NCBI GenBank assembly: GCA_903953895.1
Contig: CAJBLH010000116.1
Span: 1-37,793 of the forward strand
Length of the DNA: 37,793 nt
DNA from: an uncultured Desulfobacteraceae bacterium
Lineage (GTDB): Bacteria > Desulfobacterota > Desulfobacteria > Desulfobacterales > Desulfatirhabdiaceae
Reading direction: 5' to 3'
Below are positions 26,753-35,090 of this stretch, one piece after another. The notes below the pieces were generated by a model, which made no database searches, had not been told where the DNA came from, and worked only from the letters and a program-made list of their open reading frames with translations. Positions within the stretch are counted from its first letter, which is position 1; each line of letters begins with the position of its first letter. A program made the position numbers and the translations under genes.

Positions 26753-27511
26753 ATGCTGTTGATCGAGGAACTCAGGGTTGAAGTGGGGGGTAAACCCATC
26801 CTGAAGAATGTAAACATGCATATCCCTGAAGGCGAGACCCACATTCTTTTCGGTCCCAACGGCTCCGGTAAAACCAGCCTGATGATGACACTCATGGGAT
26901 TCTCCGGCTATGTCGTCACACATGGCAAGATTACCTTTAAAAACCAGGATATCACCCATCTGCCGATTTTTGATCGGGCCCGGATGGGCATTGGCATATC
27001 CTTTCAGCGGCCGCCAACCATCAATGGCCTGAAAACCCGCGCCATGGTTGAAATCTGCGCCGGAGAGCGATCCGTGGATGTCGATGCGCTGTCTGCCCAG
27101 TTGAAGTTTCAGGATTTTCTGGAAAGGGATGTGAACCATAATTTTTCCGGAGGCGAAATCAAACGTTCCGAACTGCTCCAGCTTATGGCCCAGCAGCCGG
27201 ACCTGGTGCTTCTTGATGAACCGGAATCCGGCGTAGACTTAGAAAGTATTGTCATGCTGGGCGACACCATCAACAATCTGCTCCGAAGGGGCATTGAACG
27301 TCCGAGTCAAACACCGCATCGGCAGATTGTCGGAGATCGGTCCAAGTCGGCGCTGGTAATTACCCATACGGGTCATATTCTGGATTACATCAATGCCGAC
27401 AAAGGCCAGGTGCTTTACAACGGCGTTCTGTGCTGTTCGCGAAACGCCCGGGAAATCCTGAAATGGATTCGGGAATATGGCTACGAGGAGTGTGTACGAT
27501 GTCAGATGTAG
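26753..27511 (+). CDS. sufC: SufC-like ABC ATPase of iron-sulfur cluster assembly
   Basis: The 252-residue protein has Walker A GPNGSGKT (34-41), the SufC-type Q-loop ISFQRPP, the signature NFSGGEIKRSELLQL, and Walker B LVLLDEPESGVDLES. EPESGVD rather than EPTSGLD is a SufC mark. A polar insert (RGIERPSQTPHRQIVGDRS) precedes ALVITHTG. It would power iron-sulfur cluster assembly with the SufB-like partner, whose gene overlaps its last 13 bases. AAGGA lies upstream of the ATG. Confidence 0.88.
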   Translation: MLLIEELRVEVGGKPILKNVNMHIPEGETHILFGPNGSGKTSLMMTLMGFSGYVVTHGKITFKNQDITHLPIFDRARMGIGISFQRPPTINGLKTRAMVEICAGERSVDVDALSAQLKFQDFLERDVNHNFSGGEIKRSELLQLMAQQPDLVLLDEPESGVDLESIVMLGDTINNLLRRGIERPSQTPHRQIVGDRSKSALVITHTGHILDYINADKGQVLYNGVLCCSRNAREILKWIREYGYEECVRCQM

Positions 27512-28671
27512 AAAAAATAAGGGTAAACCTGAAAAGCTATCGGGATGATGCCGACCCTCACGATTATCTTCCTGAGTTAACCCGGATGGATGCAGAAGAT
27601 GCTCAGCAGTTTTTAAATGTGGGGGTCGATCCATCCGAAAGCGGACGCGGTGGCTCTTTCATTCAAATGGATCGTTCCGTGGTTCATTGTAAATCCTGTC
27701 AGCCAGGGGTTGAGATCATGGGAATCTCACAGGCTCAGAAACAGCATGAATGGCTGGAAGACTATATCTGGAAGAGTGTGTCTCCGGAAAGTGATCCGTT
27801 TACCAGCCGGGTCAAGGAAACGCCCCATGAAGGATATTTTATCCGCTCCCTGCCCGGTGTAAAATCCCACCAGCCGGTTCAAGCCTGTCTGTACATCGCC
27901 AGCGAAAAATTTTCCCAGCATGTTCACAACATCGTCATTGCCGAAGAAGATTCCGAACTTCACATCATCACAGGCTGTGCGACAGCTCCGCATCTGGTTT
28001 CCGGGCTTCATGTCGGCGTTTCGGAATTCTACATCAAAAAAGGGGCAAAGCTTACCTTCACCATGATTCACGACTGGGGGGAAAAGATCAATGTGCGCCC
28101 ACGAACCGTCACCCGTGTGGCGGAAGGCGGCATCTTCATTTCCAACTATATTTCGCTTAGACCCGTCGGTTCGCTCCAGATGTTTCCAACCACCTATCTC
28201 GAAGGCAGGGGGGCGATGGCCCGGTTCAACAGCATTCTGGTCGCCAGCAAAGGAAGTCATCTGGATGTGGGGTCGCGCGTGATCCTGAGCGCTCCGGAAA
28301 CCCGTGCCGAAATCATCTCCCGGGGGATCACCACCGGTGGCACCATCATTGCCAGAGGGGATCTGGTCGGAAAGGTCGCCGGCGTCAAGGCCCATCTCGA
28401 ATGCAAAGGTCTGATTCTGAATAATGGCATTATGCACGCCATCCCGGAGCTATCCGGTCATGTTCCGGGGGTGGAAATGTCTCATGAGGCGGCTGTGGGT
28501 AAAATCGACAAGCGGGAAATTGAATATCTGATGGCCAGGGGGCTCGATGAAGAATCCGCCGTCTCCACGATTGTTCGGGGCTTCTTGAATGTGGATATCG
28601 AAGGACTGCCGCCAGCATTGAAACAGAAGCTGGATCAAACCGTTTCTGAAACCCAGAAAGACATGATGTAG
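27499..28671 (+). CDS. sufB: SufB-like iron-sulfur cluster scaffold (SmsB-type)
   Basis: The 390-residue protein belongs to the SufB/SufD beta-helix family. Residues needed in E. coli SufB are retained: the Cys of GCATAP (C160), a Cys at C302 (ECKGLIL), and His-Glu at 329-330 (EMSHEAAVGKI). It is shorter than classical SufB and has no sufD, sufS or sufU neighbour, which fits the two-component SufBC-like (SMS) scaffold found in many anaerobes. The ATG at 27499 overlaps sufC by 13 bases, so the pair is translationally coupled; the 23-codon upstream extension is not used. Confidence 0.87.
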   Translation: MSDVEKIRVNLKSYRDDADPHDYLPELTRMDAEDAQQFLNVGVDPSESGRGGSFIQMDRSVVHCKSCQPGVEIMGISQAQKQHEWLEDYIWKSVSPESDPFTSRVKETPHEGYFIRSLPGVKSHQPVQACLYIASEKFSQHVHNIVIAEEDSELHIITGCATAPHLVSGLHVGVSEFYIKKGAKLTFTMIHDWGEKINVRPRTVTRVAEGGIFISNYISLRPVGSLQMFPTTYLEGRGAMARFNSILVASKGSHLDVGSRVILSAPETRAEIISRGITTGGTIIARGDLVGKVAGVKAHLECKGLILNNGIMHAIPELSGHVPGVEMSHEAAVGKIDKREIEYLMARGLDEESAVSTIVRGFLNVDIEGLPPALKQKLDQTVSETQKDMM

Positions 28672-28694
28672 CGATAACAAAGGAGATAATAAAC

Positions 28695-29999
28695 TTGTCA
28701 GCACCTGCTTGCGATATTCCTTTTATTGAAAAAACCCAATTTTTCGCGCATGACCTTTTCAAATGCTGTTTGTATATTTCCAGTTATCAGACACAACAGA
28801 ACGTCTTCACCAAGGTGCTGTATTCCAAATTGACGGCAACCACCAAACTGCTGGAAGATTTTCTCGATTTTCATGGCGCCAAGAATAACAAAAACTGGTA
28901 TTATTTCAGAGAGCTTACGGCAACCATCATCCATCTTAGCATCGCCAGTTATTCCCAGAAACATATCTATAACCGCCTAACTTTTTATGGACTGGGAAAT
29001 ACGACTGAATTCGAAGCTCAGGGTCAGGTGACCCAGACATTTTTGAATTCATCGCTGGTCAAACTCGCCCCGGCCATCCTGGAGGAAGCTCAAAGATTAA
29101 ACATCCCCATCCCCGACAAAGGCTATGAACCTTCTGATTTTCCTACGGCAACCACCTGTGAAATGCTGGAATCCGATGTCGATGATCTGGATAAAGATCT
29201 GCAGAAACAGCATATCGTAAAAATCGCAAGCGAGTTTCTCAGTATTGCCGGCAACTTCGATCAATTGGGCTTTTATGAGCCTTATGATATTCACGAAATC
29301 CGAGCCATTGTTCCTGAAAAAATCAATGAAGTTGAAATTCGCCGTTTCGAGATGCTGGTACACAATCTTCAGTCTTCGTTCGACACCTATGTGATTCATG
29401 GGGGATATCGATTCGGGAAGCAAAAACTGACGGATTTGCGCGGTCATTTTTCAGCCGTATTTCATCTGCTTCAGATTACAGGACGCCTTCTTCATCTTTA
29501 TGAGCGGCATCTGCATGAAGCTGGGTATAAAAATACCTATAAACTGGTTCAGGAGCGGCTGTCTTCCCTGGTGGACCCGGAAGTGCTGCTGGACCGGACC
29601 ATCAATTACGGCCTGTATTATGCCTGTCATTTTCTGAATACCGGCAAAAAGCTGGCGCGGGAAATCCTGAATGAGAATATCGAACGATCTGCGATTAAAG
29701 TCGGCATTCCGGTGGCATTGGGCTTTCACAGCCGGCCGAGTCTTCTGGTCGCTAAAATCGTTCAGTATTACGGCGGGCAGGTCGAGCTGTGCATCGGGGC
29801 GGACCGGTTCGACGCCAGCAGTGTGCTGGATATTCAATGGGCCGGCGGGAAAATCCACAAGGAGAACGTTACGGAAGTGGTTTTTGAAGGCGATACCCGC
29901 GCCCTGGTGGATATTGAAATTCTGGCGGGAGTCAATTATGGGGAAGACACGATGGGAAAAGGGGTTCCGCTGCCGAAAGAACTGAAATATCTAAGATAA
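28695..29999 (+). CDS. Unknown protein with C-terminal HPr-like phosphocarrier domain
   Basis: The 434-residue protein starts at TTG, nine bases after AAGGAG. Residues 1-336 are predicted mostly helical and have no motif I recognise. Residues 337-434 match the HPr fold: GIPVALGFHSRPSLLVAK places His345 where HPr carries its phospho-His. FDASSVLDIQWAGGKI aligns Ser376 with the regulatory Ser46 of HPr, and GDTRALVDIEIL is the last helix. In PTS-type systems HPr passes phosphate from enzyme I. Here no enzyme I or HPr kinase lies nearby, and the gene follows the SUF-type pair by 23 bases. The role is unknown; a phosphorylated regulatory switch is inference. Confidence 0.6.
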   Translation: MSAPACDIPFIEKTQFFAHDLFKCCLYISSYQTQQNVFTKVLYSKLTATTKLLEDFLDFHGAKNNKNWYYFRELTATIIHLSIASYSQKHIYNRLTFYGLGNTTEFEAQGQVTQTFLNSSLVKLAPAILEEAQRLNIPIPDKGYEPSDFPTATTCEMLESDVDDLDKDLQKQHIVKIASEFLSIAGNFDQLGFYEPYDIHEIRAIVPEKINEVEIRRFEMLVHNLQSSFDTYVIHGGYRFGKQKLTDLRGHFSAVFHLLQITGRLLHLYERHLHEAGYKNTYKLVQERLSSLVDPEVLLDRTINYGLYYACHFLNTGKKLAREILNENIERSAIKVGIPVALGFHSRPSLLVAKIVQYYGGQVELCIGADRFDASSVLDIQWAGGKIHKENVTEVVFEGDTRALVDIEILAGVNYGEDTMGKGVPLPKELKYLR

Positions 30000-30000
30000 A

Positions 30001-30063
30001 GTAGTCAGTAGTCAGTAGTCAGTAGTCAGTAAGCAGTAAGCAGTAAGCAGTAAGCTGTGGTCA
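30001..30063 (+). repeat. Heptanucleotide tandem repeat
   Basis: Nine consecutive 7-base units: GTAGTCA four times, GTAAGCA three times, then GTAAGCT and GTGGTCA. It begins two bases after the stop of the HPr-tailed gene and ends about 70 bases before ispD. A period of 7 cannot encode a simple repeated peptide in one frame, and the region is not translated. Confidence 0.9.
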
Positions 30064-30132
30064 GTTTTATGGGTGCAGGCATTTTTATGAGAACTGATGA
30101 CAGACAACTGATCCTTTTTTGAGAGTGTGTCG

Positions 30133-30840
30133 ATGACTGTTTCAGCCATAATCGTTGCCGGAGGTAAGGGGATTCGTATGGGGGCAGCGGTCCGCAAGCA
30201 GTATATGCTGCTGGCGGGCAGACCGATCGTCTGTCTGACGGTGGAGGTCTTTGATGCCTGTTCCTGTATCGATGATATTTTTCTGGTGGTTCCGCCGGAT
30301 GATCTGGGTGTCTGCGCTGAAAAATGGATGGCTTCACTGACTTTGTATAAAAGAATTCATCTGGTTGCCGGAGGTGTCGAGCGGCAGGATTCGGTGTATC
30401 GAGGGATCCAGGCTGTCGGTGGCGCCTGCGATGTCGTGGTGATTCATGATGCAGTGCGTCCCTTTGTCAGCCTCCAGATGATCGAATCCTGTGTCGCTGA
30501 AGCCCGTACTTCGGGTGCCTGCATCATCGGAATGCCGGCGATGGAAACGGCAAAACAGGTGAATTCAGGTGAAATAGAGCGTACGCTGGATCGAAATACG
30601 ATCTGGCTGGCTCAGACCCCGCAGGCTTTCAATTTCGATCTGATCCGAGCGGCCCACGAAACGGCCCGATCCGATCTCTTCATGGGAACCGATGACGCCA
30701 TGCTGGTCGAGCGGCTGGGACGAAAGGTCCGGATTCTTCCGGGTTCCCGGCTGAACATCAAGATTACAACACCGGAAGATCTGGCTTTGGCAGAGGGGAT
30801 CATTCATCGAATGCCATCTGATTATTTTCCTGTTCATTAA
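30133..30840 (+). CDS. ispD: 2-C-methyl-D-erythritol 4-phosphate cytidylyltransferase
   Basis: The 235-residue protein catalyses the CTP-dependent step of the methylerythritol phosphate (isoprenoid) pathway. The glycine-rich nucleotide loop is VAGGKGIRMG (8-17) with the Lys of RKQY (22). Further motifs are VAGGVERQDSVYRGI, VVIHDAVRPFV, AMETAKQV, TPQAF, GTDDAMLVER and LNIKITTPEDLALAE. Its ATG follows GAGAG at a good spacing; a GTG six bases upstream is possible. The gene is followed at 31 bases by the flavoprotein gene, probably in one operon. Confidence 0.95.
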   Translation: MTVSAIIVAGGKGIRMGAAVRKQYMLLAGRPIVCLTVEVFDACSCIDDIFLVVPPDDLGVCAEKWMASLTLYKRIHLVAGGVERQDSVYRGIQAVGGACDVVVIHDAVRPFVSLQMIESCVAEARTSGACIIGMPAMETAKQVNSGEIERTLDRNTIWLAQTPQAFNFDLIRAAHETARSDLFMGTDDAMLVERLGRKVRILPGSRLNIKITTPEDLALAEGIIHRMPSDYFPVH

Positions 30841-30871
30841 CCCTGATAACCGGATTTTGGAGGTTTATCTT

Positions 30872-32488
30872 ATGGATCATGCACAACCGGAACCCAGCAG
30901 CCGACAGCAGGCTGACTTTATCAAACAGTTGAAAACAACTTTTGAAAAAATGCCCCATGACATCGAACTGTTGTTGTTTACGCACAAAGGAGGGGAGGAT
31001 GCTTTTGCCGAAGGCGCCAGGCAGGTCGTTCGATCGTTTCGCGAACTGACACCGCGAATCCGGCTGCGTGAATATGGTCTCGATCATGAAATGGCCACAA
31101 AATGGCAGATCGAGTACTCTCCGACGTTGTTGATCGCACCGGACCGATACGGCATCCGCTGGCTGGGCGCGCCCCTGGGCGAGGAGGCCAAAACGTTTCT
31201 GGAGACCATTTTGATGGTGGGGTCCGGCCAGAGCGGTTTAAGCGATCCATCCCGAAAAGTGATTTCAAAAATCGATTCGGTTCGTCAGATCAAGGTGTTT
31301 GTCAGCCCGAGCTGCCCCTATTGTCCACAGCAGGCAGTCAATGCCGTTAAAGCCGTGATTGAAAAACCGGAGCTGATATCGCTTGAAATCATTGATATTC
31401 AGTCTCAGCCGGAAATCGCCCATCAGTATGCCGCACACAGCGTTCCCCAGGCATATGCCAACGACGTATTGATCGGAATGGGTGCGCAGTCCGAGGAAGT
31501 CTTTGCCCTGTCTTTGAGCCGACTGGAACCCCAGACGCTATTTATACCGGACAGCGATGCGGAACTCGTAGATGTTGACCTGTTGATTGTGGGCGGTGGG
31601 CCCGCCGGACTTACGGCCGGTATCTATGCGGTGCGAAGCGGTTTGAAAGCAGCCATTGTCGAGCGCAATGTCCTGGGTGGTCAGGTATCCACCACACCAG
31701 TTGTTGAAAACTATCCGGGATTTACCCAGGTGGGGGGAAAAACCCTGGCGGATATTCTGGTGACCCATGCCCTTGAATATGTTCAGATTTTTCCCGGAGA
31801 AGAAGTGATCGACGTGGTTCCCGGAAAGCCGTTTGAAGTCACCACCGGAAAACGCAGATTCCGTGCCAAAACATTGCTTCTGGCAACCGGCGCCAACCAT
31901 AAGCATTTGAATGTTCCCGGCGAATCGCGATTGTCCGGAAGAGGGGTCAGCTATTGCAGTACCTGTGACGGACCATTGTTCAAGGGCCGAAAAGTCGTTA
32001 TGGTGGGTGGCGGAAACAGTGCGGTCACCGAAGCGCTTCACCTGCATCATATGGGCGTAAGTGTGACGCTGATTCACCGCAAAGACAGTTTGCGGGCTCA
32101 GGAGTTTCTGGTCCGGCAGCTTACGGTCAGTGGAATTCCCATCCTCTGGAATACGGAGATCATGGAAATCGTCGGCAAGGACAGGGTTGAGTCCATTGCT
32201 CTGAAAAACACCCGATCCGGTGAATCTTCATCACTGGCGGTGGATGGTGTTTTTCTTTCCATTGGATATGAACCTGCCGTTGAATTGGCTAAAAAAGTCG
32301 GGGTTGTCCTGACGTCGGACGGCTATATCCAGAAGGACGCCAAGCACCGTACCAGTATTGCCGGGATTTATTCCGCCGGCGATGTCGAAGGCGGATATAA
32401 GCAGATCGTTACGGCCGCAGGTCAGGGCGCCGAAGCCGCGATGTCCATTTTTGAGGATATCATCAATCCTTACTGGCAAAAATCCTGA
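30872..32488 (+). CDS. AhpF/thioredoxin-reductase-like flavoprotein with N-terminal thioredoxin-fold domains
   Basis: The 538-residue protein has two tandem thioredoxin-fold domains followed by a thioredoxin-reductase core. The first fold (to about 120) has no CxxC; the second has CPYC at 148-151. The core has GGGPAG (241-246, FAD), CSTC (362-365, redox-active, usually CATC), GGGNSA (379-384, NAD(P)H) and a terminal GIYSAGDVEGGY. This is the architecture of AhpF or of fused glutaredoxin-like/reductase proteins, so it probably passes electrons from NAD(P)H through CSTC to CPYC. No ahpC lies beside it. GGAGG precedes the chosen ATG. Confidence 0.87.
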   Translation: MDHAQPEPSSRQQADFIKQLKTTFEKMPHDIELLLFTHKGGEDAFAEGARQVVRSFRELTPRIRLREYGLDHEMATKWQIEYSPTLLIAPDRYGIRWLGAPLGEEAKTFLETILMVGSGQSGLSDPSRKVISKIDSVRQIKVFVSPSCPYCPQQAVNAVKAVIEKPELISLEIIDIQSQPEIAHQYAAHSVPQAYANDVLIGMGAQSEEVFALSLSRLEPQTLFIPDSDAELVDVDLLIVGGGPAGLTAGIYAVRSGLKAAIVERNVLGGQVSTTPVVENYPGFTQVGGKTLADILVTHALEYVQIFPGEEVIDVVPGKPFEVTTGKRRFRAKTLLLATGANHKHLNVPGESRLSGRGVSYCSTCDGPLFKGRKVVMVGGGNSAVTEALHLHHMGVSVTLIHRKDSLRAQEFLVRQLTVSGIPILWNTEIMEIVGKDRVESIALKNTRSGESSSLAVDGVFLSIGYEPAVELAKKVGVVLTSDGYIQKDAKHRTSIAGIYSAGDVEGGYKQIVTAAGQGAEAAMSIFEDIINPYWQKS

Positions 32489-33214
32489 ATGACGATCATT
32501 TACGGTTCTCCCCGGTTTTTGCCGTGCGGGGATACGGGTCTCAGCGTTGAATTGGCGGATGGAATCGACCGGCAGGCGAATGACAGGGTTCAGCACCTGT
32601 TCCGGTATTTCAGAGCAAAACGGTTTGCGGGAATCCTGGATTTGAACCCGACCTATCGATCTCTGTTTATTCAGTATCAGCCCTGGAAGTGTTCGTTTGA
32701 AAACCTGGTGATGCTTGTCGAAGATGGTCTGATGGCGCCCGATTCAGGCCAAGTGCAGCAGGCGGCTCCGGTACGGATTCCGGTCTGCTATGGCGGTGTT
32801 TACGGCCCGGATTTGGATGAGGTCGCCGCCTTTCACGGCATGACTGTCGATGAGGTCGTCAGTTTTCACTCTGCGCCGGAATACTACGTCTACATGATTG
32901 GTTTTACGCCCGGATTTCCTTATCTCGGCGGGCTTGACGAGCGGCTTTTTACCCCACGGAAAAAAGAACCCCGGAAATGGGTTTCCGCCGGAAGTGTCGG
33001 AATCGCCGATCGTCAGACCGGAATTTATTCCATCGACAGCCCTGGTGGATGGCAGTTGATCGGAAAAACCCCATTGCGATTGTTTGATCTCAACCAATTG
33101 GAACCGTTTCTGCTGAATCCGGGTGATTTTTTACAGTTTGTTCCCATCACGCAAAATGAATTTAAATGCTATTTGCGTCATTACGAGCTGTGCAGCCGGT
33201 ATCTCTCCCGGTGA
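32489..33214 (+). CDS. pxpB: 5-oxoprolinase subunit B-like protein (PxpB/KipI family)
   Basis: The 241-residue protein has the family signatures PCGDTGLSVELADGID near the start, then YVYMIGFTPGFPYLGGLDERLFTPRK and SVGIADRQTGIYSIDSPGGWQLIGKTPL. PxpB works with PxpC and PxpA to open 5-oxoproline to glutamate with ATP. Neither partner is in the window; downstream lie only oppositely oriented nuclease genes. Its ATG directly follows the stop of the preceding gene (TGAATG), so it is translationally coupled. It is either an orphan or a remnant of a broken operon. Confidence 0.85.
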   Translation: MTIIYGSPRFLPCGDTGLSVELADGIDRQANDRVQHLFRYFRAKRFAGILDLNPTYRSLFIQYQPWKCSFENLVMLVEDGLMAPDSGQVQQAAPVRIPVCYGGVYGPDLDEVAAFHGMTVDEVVSFHSAPEYYVYMIGFTPGFPYLGGLDERLFTPRKKEPRKWVSAGSVGIADRQTGIYSIDSPGGWQLIGKTPLRLFDLNQLEPFLLNPGDFLQFVPITQNEFKCYLRHYELCSRYLSR

Positions 33215-33284
33215 TTTACCTGGAATGTGGAACGATCCTATCCCAAAGGCCGCACTGACCTGGAAAGTGAAACAACCGCATGAC

Positions 33285-34865
33285 TCAACTTACTTCAAGT
33301 TTCCAGTCCGACACCCTTCGCTGACTGGAGTCGAACGATATCCCCAGCAGCAGAAGCTTGCAATTCAGTTCTCTGAAACGGTCCGCATAGCCTCTTTCAT
33401 GTATTTGCCGCAGTCCGGCTTCAGCCGATTGGTTGCACTTGAATTCCATGATCCACACCTTGTCCGGAAACTGCACCACCAGATCGATACGGCCCTGGCT
33501 GGTCAGCACTTCGCTTTGTGCATGGGCACCCGACGCGGACACCATCAGGTAAAACAGCGTGTGAAACCAGGCTTCGTTGGGCTCTCCTTTCAGGGTGTAA
33601 GGAATGGAGGCGAATATGGCGTTGACGGTTTCAAAGAAAGCATCCAGGTCTTCGGATTTCAAATACCCCCACAGGCGCACGAAACGGGATTGCTCCGATC
33701 CCGGCCGGCCTTCTGTGAACGAATGCAGCAGGTGTTTTAAAAAGGCGCATTTGACTTCGAGATTCGGATATCCCAGCCACCAGATATCGCCGTCTTCGGT
33801 AACATCCTTGATGGTGAGATACCCGGTCTGGAACAGCAGGGCTTCCACGCTGAGATGCTCCAGGTCATATACGCTGAAAATGGATTTGACCACCTCCATG
33901 TTCTCCATTTCCGGCAGCGGATAATCACGCTCTCGCAGCAGATTGACCAGAAATGTCGGGGTGCCGGTTTCAAACCAGAAGTTTTCGATCTTGCAGATAT
34001 CCAACGCCCGCAATATCGAAAAAGGGTTGTAAACGTCAATCGCGGCTTCCGAAAAGCGATAGCCGTCGTAATGAGCGCACAACCGGTTGGATAATTGAGA
34101 CAGCGACAAATTCAACCGTTCATGCATCCTTTCCAGATACCAGCCGAAATTCCTGTTCAGTTCCTCTTCCGTATAGCCCAGCATGGCCGCATAGCGTTCG
34201 TCCAGTGTGATATCGATCAGATTGTTCAGATCGGAGAAAATGGAAACCCGGCTGAATTTCGACACCCCGGTGATAAACACGAACCGGGTGTGGCTGGCCA
34301 CATCCGCACCCTTGAGGGTTCCGAAAAAAGTCTTGAGAATATCCCGGTTGGCCCTGGCGGTTTTCATGGCCGCCGCCCCCCTGCCCAGATGATCGATGAT
34401 GGGTTTGTCGTATTCGTCGATCAGGATGACCACGGGCCGGCCGGTTTTCTTTTGGAGCGACAGGATCAACTCCTGAAATTTGCCTTTCAACAAAGGATGG
34501 CGGAGATCGATATCGGCGGAGTGAGCGGACTGTACAAGAGACATTTCCAGGTCGAGCCTGAAGTTTTCCGGCGTGTCGTGACTGATGGCATTGAAATCCA
34601 GCAAAACCACCGGAAAGGCATCCCATGACCAGTTGCCGTGCTGATCGATCCACAAGTCTTTGAACAATTCCCGATTTCCGGCGAACAGATTGCGGAGGGT
34701 CGATACCATCAATGTTTTGCCGAACCGGCGGGGCCGGGCCATGAAATAGTATCGGCCTTCTTCGAGCATCCGGTGGATGTATGGGGTTTTGTCCACATAC
34801 AAAAACCCTTCCCGGCGGATGATTTCAAACGATTGCAGGTCGATCGGCAGTTTGAGCGAGGTCAT
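33285..34865 (-). CDS. AAA-ATPase-like/PD-(D/E)XK nuclease fusion protein
   Basis: The 526-residue protein has the AAA-ATPase-like domain of the DUF1703 group: FLYVDKTPYIHRMLEEGRYYF, Walker A-like RPRRFGKT (44-51), ILIDEYDKP with the Walker B Asp-Glu (150-151), and the FVFITGVSKFSRVS sensor region. The C-terminal PD-(D/E)XK domain has D461 in GRIDLVV and E474-x-K476 in WIMEFKCN. The genes are common and variable in anaerobes; the function is unproven. The start at 34865 (after GAAAGG) is used; the 28-codon upstream extension runs into the G-rich repeat. Confidence 0.85.
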   Translation of the reverse strand: MTSLKLPIDLQSFEIIRREGFLYVDKTPYIHRMLEEGRYYFMARPRRFGKTLMVSTLRNLFAGNRELFKDLWIDQHGNWSWDAFPVVLLDFNAISHDTPENFRLDLEMSLVQSAHSADIDLRHPLLKGKFQELILSLQKKTGRPVVILIDEYDKPIIDHLGRGAAAMKTARANRDILKTFFGTLKGADVASHTRFVFITGVSKFSRVSIFSDLNNLIDITLDERYAAMLGYTEEELNRNFGWYLERMHERLNLSLSQLSNRLCAHYDGYRFSEAAIDVYNPFSILRALDICKIENFWFETGTPTFLVNLLRERDYPLPEMENMEVVKSIFSVYDLEHLSVEALLFQTGYLTIKDVTEDGDIWWLGYPNLEVKCAFLKHLLHSFTEGRPGSEQSRFVRLWGYLKSEDLDAFFETVNAIFASIPYTLKGEPNEAWFHTLFYLMVSASGAHAQSEVLTSQGRIDLVVQFPDKVWIMEFKCNQSAEAGLRQIHERGYADRFRELNCKLLLLGISFDSSQRRVSDWKLEVS

Positions 34866-34916
34866 GGCAGGCCTTTCATATCGATTGTGATTGTTGACAG
34901 GTAACCGTTCACTCCT

Positions 34917-35006
34917 CCTCCCAACGGGAGGGGGCCGGGGGGAGGGCAACTGGTTGGCATGACAGCATTTTCCCCCCTCCCGACCTCCCCCCGCTGGGGG
35001 GAGGGG
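34917..35006. repeat. G/C-rich nested palindromic element
   Basis: It contains CCTCCC-aac-GGGAGG on the left and CCTCCCCCC-gct-GGGGGGAGG (34984-35004) on the right, with pairing also possible between the two parts and flanking CGTTCA/TGAACG copies. It sits between the intact ATPase gene and its decayed paralogue. A related stretch occurs at 411-441. Confidence 0.6.
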
Positions 35007-35090
35007 TCTGAACGATTACGTTGACAGCCATTTGGATCCGATGGTTTTCATTCTTGTTATTGGGCCTGATCCAGAATTTTGAGATAATTT

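Noticed and set aside
30001-30063. Short CRISPR-like repeat
   Set aside because: Units are 7 bases and contiguous, with no spacers and no cas genes.
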